Assembly (NCBI RefSeq): GCF_000002425.4
Contig: NC_037254.1
Location: 19,693,418 to 19,757,417, forward strand
Source: Physcomitrium patens
Lineage: Eukaryota > Streptophyta > Bryopsida > Funariales > Funariaceae
Direction: 5' to 3'
Length of the DNA: 64,000 nt
How positions within the stretch are numbered: the first letter of the stretch is position 1; every line of letters starts with the position of its first letter. Of the stretch, positions 48,691-58,560 are shown one piece after another. The position numbers and the translations under genes were made by a program. The notes beneath the pieces are model-generated. The model was not told the origin of the DNA. It saw only the letters and a program-made list of their open reading frames with translations, and ran no database searches.

Positions 48691-50637
48691 GCTTCAGGAG
48701 ATCATTTCTTCACGAACTCATCGTCAGGAGATGATGTGGTCAGCGCAACATCTTCATTCCTGGGTACTCCTCGACTACCCCTGTACGACTCCTTCAGGTC
48801 AAGCCTAAATAATCAGTGTCGCTTTTCCTTTAAGAGAACTCGACTTGGAGTTAGCTCTTCGGTGAACCGACACAAGCGTCGGAAAATTGAATTGGAAGAG
48901 AAGTCGGTGGGATTAACTTCTTCTGTTCACGATATCGAAGTGAAGGTTCCGGGTCTCAACATCCAGGATTTACATGATTATAAGAAGACGGCGCAGCAGA
49001 GTTCTGTATCTGAAGTTGTAGATAATGAGCTGACACATATATGTCCTCCGGAAGGCAGCAAAGATTCAGAAGGTACCACCGAGCAGGGGAAGGAATCCAA
49101 GTCTCTTATGCTTCCCGGGACCAGTCCTCTGTACGGGGACATCAAACACGAGGAGGGTCTCCTCACTAGGCCGGCTTCATTGCCGAATTTGCCTCATGAA
49201 GAGTTAAGGATAACACGGTCTTCCTCCGAACTTTCTCACGAAGCACAATCTGCAAAGGATATCAGTAGATACATACCTTTACATGATGAAGGCAACGATG
49301 CAGTCATGTCGAGTGCTTCAAATCCTGACGCGTCCATGTTTCCATTGAATTGTGGCTGCAATAAGGAGGAACCGGATGACGTGCCGAGTGAAGTGCATCA
49401 TGGGGAGGCCCGTGGAAGTTCGTGGGAGTTCAAAGTCGTCGCATCGATCAAAACCCAAAATCAGAATTTAACATCCACGGATATCATAGGCACTATTGCA
49501 TTTGAGAAAACACATGAGTACTTCGCGACTGGTGGAATCGCCCGGAAAATTCGTGTCTATGCTTATTCACCACTTGTGTCAGGGCTCAGTTCAGCTGATG
49601 AAGATGAAGACGATGACGAAGAGGAATCTGTGGAGTATTTGAAGCAGCGACGGCTTCGAAAATGGCGAGCTTCGGCAATTGACATCGACCATGCGCGGTG
49701 CTGTGTTCAGGAGGTTTGTACTCCTGCGAAGCTGAGCAGCTTGCAATGGCATCAGGAAAGGCCTAATGTCATCGCTTGCGGCGATTATGACGGTGTTGTT
49801 GCCGAGTGGGACGTGGAAAGAATGTGCGCCATTTGTGAGAGGGATGAGAACGGCGGCCAGAGAATATGGAGCATAGACTACAGCAAGGATTTTCCCGACC
49901 TCATCGCCTCTGCTTCCGATGACGGAACGGTTCGCATGTGGGACCAAAGCTCAGAACAGAGTGTGGCAATTATTTTCCATTCAACCTTCAGCCCTATCTG
50001 CTGCGCCGAATTCGGTCCGGCATCGTCCTCGCTCATTGCCCTGGCTTCCGCAGACAGCAATGTGTATCTCTACGACACCCGGTGGCTGTCAACCCCGCTT
50101 CTAACACTGGCTCACCACAAGCGCGCAACTAGCTACGTTAGATTCTTGGATAGCCACAGGTTGGTGTCTTCCTCCATCGACAGCTCTGTGAAGCTCTGGG
50201 ACGTGCAATCCATGAGCTGCTCATCCTGCAGAACTGCTCCCGTCGCTTCCCAACGTTGTAATGCGCCCGTCAAGTCGTTTGACAGCCACTATAATGTGCG
50301 GAACTTCACGGGGTTGTCTGTCAGAGGCGAAGACGGGCTCATCGCCTGTGGCTCGGAAACCAATCAAGCTTTCGTGTACGATAGCCAGAAGTGTAGTCCC
50401 ATCTTATCACACAGCTTTGATTATTACAATCCGGCTGTGTTGCGCCTGAACACTATTGGGAGCTCCTGGAGTGCCGACCGACTGGTTTCGAAGGGGAATT
50501 CGGAATTTTCTGAAGATGACTCGTCAAATAGCCTCATCGTAAGCGCGGTCTGTTGGAGAGCGAAGCCGGACGACTGTACATTGGTAGCTGCAAATTCCGA
50601 CGGCGTTCTTAGGTTGCTGTCCGGAAACCGCTGCTGA
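48691..50637 (+). CDS. RUP/COP1-SPA-like WD40 repeat protein (UV-B photomorphogenesis repressor family)
   Basis: One uninterrupted frame to TGA 50635-50637. Numbering residues from 48736, 1-225 are disordered and Ser-rich. A WD40 propeller spans 227-633: FATGGIARKIRVYAY, CTPAKLSSLQW, GDYDGVVAEWDVER, RDENGGQRIWSIDYS, SDDGTVRMWD, SADSNVYLYDTRWL, SIDSSVKLWDVQ, IACGSETNQAFVYDS and VSAVCWRAK. The 'ATGGIARKIRvY' and 'RDE.GG.R.WSvDYs' blocks fit RUP1/RUP2 better than COP1 or SPA. RUPs bind the UVR8 photoreceptor and drive its re-dimerisation, and associate with CUL4-DDB1. An acidic insert (ADEDEDDDEEE, about 287-297) lies in blade 1. No RING, coiled coil or kinase domain is present. The N-terminal extension is longer than in Arabidopsis RUPs. 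The start codon is unresolved. Confidence 0.8.
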   Translation, partial: ASGDHFFTNSSSGDDVVSATSSFLGTPRLPLYDSFRSSLNNQCRFSFKRTRLGVSSSVNRHKRRKIELEEKSVGLTSSVHDIEVKVPGLNIQDLHDYKKTAQQSSVSEVVDNELTHICPPEGSKDSEGTTEQGKESKSLMLPGTSPLYGDIKHEEGLLTRPASLPNLPHEELRITRSSSELSHEAQSAKDISRYIPLHDEGNDAVMSSASNPDASMFPLNCGCNKEEPDDVPSEVHHGEARGSSWEFKVVASIKTQNQNLTSTDIIGTIAFEKTHEYFATGGIARKIRVYAYSPLVSGLSSADEDEDDDEEESVEYLKQRRLRKWRASAIDIDHARCCVQEVCTPAKLSSLQWHQERPNVIACGDYDGVVAEWDVERMCAICERDENGGQRIWSIDYSKDFPDLIASASDDGTVRMWDQSSEQSVAIIFHSTFSPICCAEFGPASSSLIALASADSNVYLYDTRWLSTPLLTLAHHKRATSYVRFLDSHRLVSSSIDSSVKLWDVQSMSCSSCRTAPVASQRCNAPVKSFDSHYNVRNFTGLSVRGEDGLIACGSETNQAFVYDSQKCSPILSHSFDYYNPAVLRLNTIGSSWSADRLVSKGNSEFSEDDSSNSLIVSAVCWRAKPDDCTLVAANSDGVLRLLSGNRC

Positions 50638-51206
50638 TTCACCCATCGCCGTTTCCATTTTGGTATGTTCAGGATGCATCAGACGATGTAGACTACAGCG
50701 TGCGTGTGGTACGTAGTGGTGAATAGTAGACAACCGACATGGAAACTCCACATTGGAGCCGTTCCTGTCCGAGATAATTTGTCACAGATGTTGCAACGAG
50801 ATGTAGGAATTTGGACGAATGTCTGATCAAGTAATGGGGGCCGCTGCCCTTGCGGAGGCATCATCTGGGAGTTACATTCGAGTTTCTTTGCATATCATTG
50901 TCCAATAAACTGTGGACTCACTCTTTCTTCACTTCTTCTTCTCCTTCTTCTTCAATGCCCCAGATTCGTTCACGTTTCACAACCCAGCTCCGCCCCATGA
51001 GTCGAACCTCCTTGTGCGGAAAGCGAACACACAATTCACTGTGCAATCACTTCGTTGCGTTTCACTTTTAATTGCATCTCGATTCCTTCCCTGCGAGACA
51101 TCAAAAGAGTAAAGAATCCAATGAGGACTCAATAAGAATGTCTGTCCACAATAATACCTGTAGCCCTAACGGAAAATTATCATATTTCCATCTAGAAAAT
51201 TAAGAG

Positions 51207-51237
<31 letters not shown>

Positions 51238-52740
51238 TACAGCACAATCTGAGTCCAGTCAGTGCCAAACTCATTAATTTACTGTCAATGTGATCCTCTC
51301 ATTCAGCCACAATCACGAACACCATTCATTGTGGTCCCACACTATTTTTTTAATGCGTTATGTGGCGATGATTTTGCTCTTGTGAGGACATAGATTGAGG
51401 TAGACCCAGTTGCTGATACGTAAGGTTGGGCATAACTAAAGCTTGTGGGGGGAGGACAGCGTTGCGATGTTGTGAAGCACAAGTCTTTTTGGTAAGTAAG
51501 GTCAAAGTCTAAGCAAGAGACATCATCTTTCCTTTGTGTAATACTATAATGAATAGTATTGTTGAACTACGTCAAGTCTTTTCTGTACCAGGTACACTAT
51601 TCTGTATTAATCAAAGCAATTTCCGTTCCTTACAAGATTGCTTTGTGTTGCAAGACTTTCATTCAGTTGACTTGATTAAAATGTGAAAACATATGTATGT
51701 ACATGTATATACACAGACATTAACAGGTTGTAGAATCAAAAGGTTTATGGCCCACATTTGTCAAGTAAGGCATTAATACATTGTACTTCCTCTAATTAAA
51801 TTGTTGTATTATTTCTTCAAAATATATTAAAAAATATAAGATAATATGCTAGAAAGAGTTGGTTTAAGTTTGAATTAAAAAATATTTCGTTTTCCTTACT
51901 TGTTTAATTATGTTGGTTACACAAATAGTTGTCAGAAAGAAAGAAATATAAAATCAAAATAAAATTAAACTCCAATATATATATATATTACATCAAAAAA
52001 AATATTACACCAAAAAAAAAACTTGACTTTGTATGTAATAGCTATATATATATATATATATATATATAGCTGTAAATTATCCTTATTAGAAAAAACAATA
52101 TCATGAGTGCATAGTCTTGGATTTTTAAAACTCAAATGTTAAGAACAAAATTGCAAAAATTGTGTTAATTTTGTATATACAAGAACACACAAAACAAAGT
52201 TAATTTTTGACAAAAACCTTGGTAAAGATTTTTATTTTTATTTTTAAAAAGACCTTTCCTTATTGAAGCCTGTTTTTTTTATTGAGAGAAGACTTCTTAC
52301 TACAAACCTAGCATAATTTGGTTTAAGGCTCTTTCTTGTTGTAGTTGTCGAATTATTCACTTGGAATGAAAGTCAATGAAGAGAAAAATAAAGTTTAAAC
52401 CCAAATACAGAAAATCTGCTAAAAACTGGTGTTTCTATGAAGAAAGATTAGCAGAGACATCTAGGTAGGAATATATTACAAGAAGCCATAGAACTCCATT
52501 GCCTCTAACCCTATTATTCAACCCACTCTTCGAAGAAATTTCAACACTGGAGTTTACAAATACCAAACTATGCCAAGCACTTCCAGCTTGACTCAGTCCA
52601 AAAGGGGCCTAATGGGTGAAGAAGTCACCCACATCGTCTTTACAAAAAAGCAACCTCGTTAAGAGAACATTGGTATGCAGTCAATAAGAATGCAGAAAGA
52701 AATTGGCAGCTCGTCTCTACTCACACACAAGAACTGTGCA
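50638..52740. other. 3' UTR of the RUP-like gene and AT-rich spacer
   Basis: A possible polyadenylation signal AATAAA lies at 50905. A run of 29 A at 51207-51235 is followed by AT-rich spacer and a palindromic (TA)n run at 52043-52068 flanked by 'tagc' and 'gcta' type ends. No gene was recognised. Confidence 0.5.
51207..51235 (+). repeat. Poly-A tract (29 bp)
   Basis: Uninterrupted A run. It may be the tail of a retroposed sequence, but no upstream processed gene or LINE was recognised. Confidence 0.85.
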
Positions 52741-54400
52741 GTAAGTTAGAAAATTAGCGCAGTTTGTGTCTGTGTTTTCTCTTCTTTTAATTTGCTCTTG
52801 CTGGAACAGTGGAATTGTAAAAACCCCCAACGCTAGAAATTAGGGCAAGGATTTTGCTTTCAATCCTGGCTTTCAATTCTTCCCCAAAGGATTCGTGTTC
52901 TGGCGTAGATCGGTGCTCTGGGATGTTCCGTGCTTTATTGTCAGCTTCGCAATCGAGCACTGGCAATCCCAATCGTCGATTGGCTCGTCCTCTGACATCC
53001 CTTTACGCCGGGGTAACAATAGAGGGTGGAGTATGATTCCGGGAATACAATGTCCGCTACCGTGAAGGTGATTTTGGAACTCAGGGAGCCACGCAAACTT
53101 TGAGATGTCGCGCTTTTGGAAACGACAATCTAATTATAGACATGATAATCTGTTGGGTCTTGGTGGAAGATACCTCTCGTCACAGTTTCAAAATGTCCGA
53201 GCTTCGGTGTAGAACTGAACTGCCCGACCGCGGGAATCTGGCAAACTCTAGGTTATTGCACGACCACCGAGATGTGGACTCACCTACAAAATCAATTTTT
53301 TCGACTTTGGCGCTCCGTCTCCTGAGCATCAACTATAAGAAATCCTATGTGCTCCTCTTTTACAGCCTGTGGTCCAATTTGCAGCTTGAGGGAGCGTCCA
53401 AATCCGTGCCCCGGAAGCACCTCCAGGCAGGCCAGCTTGCTCGTTCAACATCTCATCGTGTACTTTACCCTTCCCTGCGGTACTGTTCATTTGACAGTCT
53501 GAACTCTCTTCACTCGCGCGAAAATTCTAGCTGGGAATATATTGTGTGCGAGATGCAGCGGAACTTTGGTCCGGTTTCCATTTGCGAAGTGATTTGGATG
53601 CACAGGAGCCGCACTATGGTTTCTTTCAAGAGGATGCGATGCTTGAGAAGAATGTCTGTCTGAGTGTCTTAGAGTTCGTCGTTTGTTGCGAATTTCACAG
53701 ATTTACAGTTAGCTTTTGAGGACCGAGTTGGGATTGCGGGGACGAGAGGCTGGTTCAGATTCGGAAGCTTGAAGCAGCTATGGCGATTTTGAGTGGTCCG
53801 ATCCTTGTGGCGCTAGCTGTGACCTGGCCCGGTAGATACATGAGTTGGGCGATGCTTGCGCCATGGCTGGATGTTTTGGAGCGTAGGGCTGCGGCAACAG
53901 CGAATCCTGTACTTCGAGCAACCATCGCCCTGTGCGGATTCCTGGTTCTGCTGTGTGTTCAAGGCCCTTGGGTGGGCTAAGTTTACGCTGCGCTTGCAGG
54001 TGCCGTGACTGTCTTCCCAGGTCTTCAAAAATCTCTTAACCCGTCACTTGTGACGTTTGTTGCATACTACTCTGCACTTCTACTCTCAACATTTGCAAAT
54101 GGTCTGAGGTTTTCTTCTTGTGCAGAGTGTAGAGATTTGAGAGATGCCGGCTCATGCGCCCCATGAAATGCCGTGTGTACCCAGCAGATTGGAAGGTAAT
54201 CCAAGTATTGTTTCTATATATCCTTTCCGACCACGACACGACGCAAAACACCGCAAATCGATGCGCGCAGCCACCGCTGACCGAAGCGCATCGGTGTTTT
54301 TTCCACAGTCGTTAGTCCAGACACGACGTTTAGGTTTTTGCTACGGCTCTTGGCTGTGAATCTTCAAGCAACGAAAGAGGATCTATTTTCCTCTATTCTT
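52740..54400 (+). other. Gene-like island without a recognised product
   Basis: Balanced composition, in contrast to both flanks. Open stretches include 53100-53663 (187 codons, basic, Ser/Arg-rich, no domain) and the opposite-strand 52787-52972. None shows a known motif. The island may be a transcribed non-coding locus, a long 5' leader for the small ORF at 53780, or a diverged gene with unrecognised exons. Confidence 0.35.
53780..53980 (+). CDS. Small putative membrane protein (66 aa)
   Basis: ATG in a good plant context (GCAGCTATGGCG). The product begins MAILSGPILVALAVTW, then a PGRYMSWAMLAPWLDVLERR linker, then a second hydrophobic stretch (ATIALCGFLVLLCVQG) and a stop. Two hydrophobic segments with basic residues between them suggest a hairpin membrane protein. 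I do not recognise a family. The composition and Kozak-like context are the only support, so chance is not excluded. Confidence 0.35.
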   Translation: MAILSGPILVALAVTWPGRYMSWAMLAPWLDVLERRAAATANPVLRATIALCGFLVLLCVQGPWVG

Positions 54401-54649
54401 TTTTGTATTATTACTGCAACAGTTTTCTTTTCACTCTGCTCATGCTCTTCTACTATTCATCTGTTATGATGTATTGGAGCATGTTGCAATTTAGGGGAAA
54501 CATGTACACGAGGATGTTGTGATAAATTTGTAATCTGGGGGCAAGGCGGTTTTGAGTAACGTAGCTTGGATTTGGAAATCAGTGATTTTCAAGTATTGCT
54601 GAACTTCTCCTATTGCAAAATGAAAGATTGTTTGTGTGTGTACTCTTTA

Positions 54650-56000
54650 GTTTTATCAAATGGTCTTGTTTAGTGCAATGTTTCTGTAATTTGTTTGTGA
54701 GTTTCACTCCAAAATATTCATCTAATTTCAAGAGAAGGAGTGTCACACACTGGCGATAATTTTGTTATCCATTATATCTTTTTTCAGATTTGAAAAACTC
54801 AAATGTTTCAGTTGTAAATAACTACAACTTTTTCATTATACAGGGAGAAATGTAGAGATCTCAGTTGAAAGTGGTTAAATTTTATTTTCTTTTCTTATTA
54901 TGTAAATCTTATAGGTCTTGATTTTTAACTTTTTACAATTATTACTTATTTAGTATGTCAGCTTTAATAATAGAAATTTAATACCTATCAAATTACTTAG
55001 CACATTTTAAACTATGGATTTCTTTAAATTTTTTACATAACTAAATATATCTTAAAATACATCATAAATATAAAAAAGAAATTCTAAATCAAAATTGTTT
55101 TTTTTTTCAAACTTGCAACTTCAATGAATATTGCAAACATAATTTAGTTTATACACTAGAAGGAGAGATTCTCATTATTAATGGTGCTAGATGGAGAAAT
55201 GTGGGTTGGAAATTAACAGAGGAGTTGGTTCTCATGCATGTGTTCTATAATCTTTTACTCAACTTCTTGGCTATATCACTTTGTAGCAATTGTCCTCCAT
55301 GACATAAAAATCATTGTCATTGGTAGTAATTCAAATGTTTGATATGAATTTAAGAATATGGAATATGAGAGTGAGCTTTGGATTGAAATATGTAGTCCAT
55401 ACTATATTGACAAGTTGTACAATATTTGGAGATCCATGATTGTCACATCACCTTGAACTTTAAATAACAATACTAGCTTCAACATTACCTTTACAATTCA
55501 TCAAAAACTATATTTGAACACCATTACATTGACCATGTTTTTCTGCACTAACCCAACTATGTTCTAATCAATCTTGCCAACTAAGCACTGTGTTTTTAAT
55601 TGACTCCACCATTGTACAATTGTTGTGTATCATAAGCCTCTTAAAAAGGCTTATATTACTTTGCTTGAAGTTTCACTACAAATTTATACAACCAAAAACT
55701 ATGTTGAAATCAAGATATTTGCAAATTTTGATTTCACAGGTATGATAGAGCTTGGACAAGACCACTCTACATGAAAGTTTTGAATCTAAAACTTGCATTA
55801 GTGATTTTGAATATGAAGTGTGGATAATTTTGGCATGGGATATTAGGCAATGAGATGTGGACGGGGTTTTTTGAGATGGAGAGGGCATCAAGCTTTGGTT
55901 TGCAGATTATAGACAAGCCAATTGAAGCACTAATATTAGGCTTGTGGACTAAAATCCTAGTTTGTAAAAGTAGACACTAGCACCACCTTGGTTTGCTGCT
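54650..56000. other. AT-rich debris
   Basis: No supported gene. Scattered short open stretches, probably old retroelement sequence, but no diagnostic motif was found. Confidence 0.4.
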
Positions 56001-56029
56001 AGGTGTCGTGAGAGCAACCCAAGAGTGAA

Positions 56030-56248
56030 GTGTGGTCCGCGGGCGCCTCAGAGAAGCCCGCAGTGCTGTTTCTTCATGACTTTTTGATAGATGGGACTTT
56101 TGGCTGGAACATGCAAATTGAATTTTTTACAAAGGAATCTAATGCTTTTATTCCCAATTTGGTGTTCTTTGATGGATTGTCGTTGACTTTAACGGAGAAG
56201 ACGGAGGCATTTCAAGCAGATTGCATGGTTAAGATGATTCACACTTAA
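56030..56248 (+). pseudogene. Alpha/beta-hydrolase gene fragment
   Basis: A 72-codon open stretch: EKPAVLFLHDFLIDGTFGWN, then QIEFFTKESNAFIPNLVFFD, ending FQADCMVKM. It matches the N-terminal strand-turn region of plant alpha/beta hydrolases (MEST/ABHD6-like: 'kP.lllLHGFg..g.w.W..qi..f...fnvyvPDLvfFG.s.t....rse.FQa.cv'). The oxyanion-hole HG is HD, and PDL is PNL. The nucleophile elbow GxSxG and everything downstream are missing. It is a stranded exon-sized remnant bordered by AT-rich debris. Confidence 0.65.
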
Positions 56249-56249
56249 G

Positions 56250-57390
56250 AGGTTTACAATGAGGTGAGTATGTGTGCACAAATGTTTATACTCACCTCAT
56301 TGTAAAAACCCCTCCGAGATATGTAGCGTCTTTATGAAGAACTCCCAACAATTGGATCCTAGTAAGTCAGCTGGTTACAAAATCTGAGCCAGCTACCCAA
56401 CAATTGTGTGTATAGACACACATGCACCACAAACAGAACGTAAAAAGGTCAGAGTTTGAGCTTGGTGCCTGTTTTGCGAAATGGGATAATCCCCCTTAGA
56501 TTAGAAACCCACGAATGAAATATGTGGAAAACCCTAGACAAAAATACTTTCACACTTAAAAGCGAGCATCATGCTTGTTTTAATGCAATAGATCTTGCGA
56601 GCTATGTTGGAATCAATCACTCGGATATACAAGAAACAGCATGGAAAACCATTCGCATCGGAAAGGTTTGTGTGCATATCTCGAATTCATTGCCTTAGAA
56701 GCAGCGACTTGAGCAGCCTTTAGCGTCTCCTCCTACGCAACCCTTCTCATGCCCAACTCCGGTATTGAGGAAATCTCTGTCTAGGTTCCGGATTTAGATC
56801 TGTTTCTTCACATCTTCTGTAAGATGAATGGTGAAGACGCGTGGAATCGAAGTTTCAAGATTGTGGTTTGTACTCTTCACACTTTGGAAGCGTGTCGAGA
56901 TGTAGCCCCATTTCTTCACCGTGAGATCGTTGCACAAGAGTAAAGGCCGTGCCGATCCATTGGCAAACTGTTGCAAGGATCATTATCAAGGAGAAAGTCT
57001 GACAGTGACAGTACTCACTGTTAAGGCGTGGAATATATCGTCGCAAATGTAACGGCAGCACAATTCGATACATGGAAAATTATCTCCCTTTCCTGGTCAC
57101 TCTTACATGTCCAGCATGTCCTTTGTGGCATAGAACTATGCTCCAAGCAGAAATGGGTGGTCAGAAAGGTTTTTAACTTTCAGTGAAAACTTAAGAAGTG
57201 TACATATTTTCCTCCTGCTGAACTTCAAGAGCAGGATTTTAACTACAATATACACACAGGAGCTGCTCTACGCCGCAGCATAAAAAGCACACCGAACTCG
57301 CCATGCCGAGCACTGACAACTATGTTGCACCTAGATTCCGATTTGTTACCAGATATGTACACCACCCCTCGCAAACAAGCCCATCGGTAT
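56250..57390. other. Spacer and 3' flank of the minus-strand seed-maturation-type gene
   Basis: Balanced composition from about 56450. 56794-57073 has short minus-strand open stretches without domains. It probably includes the 3' UTR of the gene that ends at 57391. Nothing else is recognised. Confidence 0.4.
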
Positions 57391-57639
57391 TTACTCGCCA
57401 GTGCCGGTGCCAGTCACACCCTTGTCAGCACCCTCGTTCCCACCGAAGACGGGACCGCCGAGACCAGCGGCCGCATTGGGCTTGGGAGCACTGTCTACAG
57501 CAAACTGATTGGGGATGCCCTTGTCGTCGTCAGTGGAATCGTTCTTGTGCTGTGTGGCATGTGTTTCTGCGACTGGCCCGCTGCTGTAAGTTGTGTCGGT
57601 GAAACTCCCTGGGGGATTCGCACCTTGCGCTCCAGACAT
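57391..57639 (-). CDS. Small seed-maturation/LEA-like disordered protein (82 aa)
   Basis: Starts MSGAQGANPPGSFTDTTYSS and ends GGPVFGGNEGADKGVTGTG-TGE with TAA at 57391-57393. The 'MSGAQGA' start and the 'GGPVFG...gVTGTG' end are the signature of a small plant-specific seed-maturation or LEA-like family, whose members are about 80-110 residues, hydrophilic and unstructured. Known members rise in seeds or under desiccation. An open frame extends 26 codons upstream, but the conserved start is this Met. Single exon. Family recall is from memory of the end motifs only. Confidence 0.6.
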   Translation of the reverse strand: MSGAQGANPPGSFTDTTYSSGPVAETHATQHKNDSTDDDKGIPNQFAVDSAPKPNAAAGLGGPVFGGNEGADKGVTGTGTGE

Positions 57640-58560
57640 CTTGATTGTAACGTGAACTCTTCGTAAACCTAACTTCTGAAAATTTCGAGTCTCTGGAATT
57701 CCAACTCTGAACAACAATATTACCCTTGAACATGTGAGGATTCAGCTATACCCACTGGCAGTTTCATGTCAGATGCATCGTCAACAACGAAACATAGTCG
57801 CATGTACAACCCGCGCTTATCCTTCCGGCTAGAAGAGCAAACTCGAAAAAGAATTGAAATGACCAGATTTACAATCAGTGGGATCGACCAGTTGATCCAC
57901 ATGCCCTACTTCACTATCACCTTCCTCATCCGAACCATAAGTTGTGACCAATACTACACAAACAAAGCAAATACACAAGTAATGAAACCACTTTTGAAAG
58001 ACACCATTTGCCGAACAACATACCTTGATGATCTGAATGAAATGGAGTTGAGCCAAGAAGGGGTTTGTAACAAGAGAGAAGAGCGAAGAAATTTGTAAAA
58101 CGAAGCTGCTTTGTGTACAGTCTGCCATTTGCCAACATCTAAATAACAAGTATCATGTATTTCCCACGTTCCGCTCCATGCAAACTGCTTCGCTGGCGTG
58201 CGTTTACACCGACGCCTCACGTCGTTCTAATCACAAACTGCATTGGTGGCGCAGTTTAATGCCGACAACTCACCTTTTCTCTTCATCTGCTGCACAGAAA
58301 ACGATAAACCCGAGTCAGTCTAGGACTGAAACCCGAGGCGCACAAGATTTTTATTTTTATTTTTATTTTTTTATTTTTATCGGTATGGGTTTCAGGATGC
58401 GGCCAATTGTCACCGATTTTTATAGAAGAATGCTGCAGAGATCGCGTCACCAAGATAGAGAGGCATTTTCCACTGTGTTGTCAGCAGGGTTCCATTGCGG
58501 GGTGTCTACAAAAGAGTGATGGGACCTAGATACATGCAGACAACTCGGGCATTAGAGAAT
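57640..58560 (-). promoter_or_regulatory. Upstream region of the LEA-like gene
   Basis: Balanced composition with many short open stretches and no domain. Probably promoter and 5' UTR (possibly with an intron). A low-complexity TTTTTA-type run lies at 58349-58380. No defined ABA or dehydration element is claimed. Confidence 0.4.

Noticed and set aside
53100..53663. 187-codon ORF
   Set aside because: No motif, no membrane or repeat pattern and odd composition; not enough to call a gene, so only mentioned within the island.
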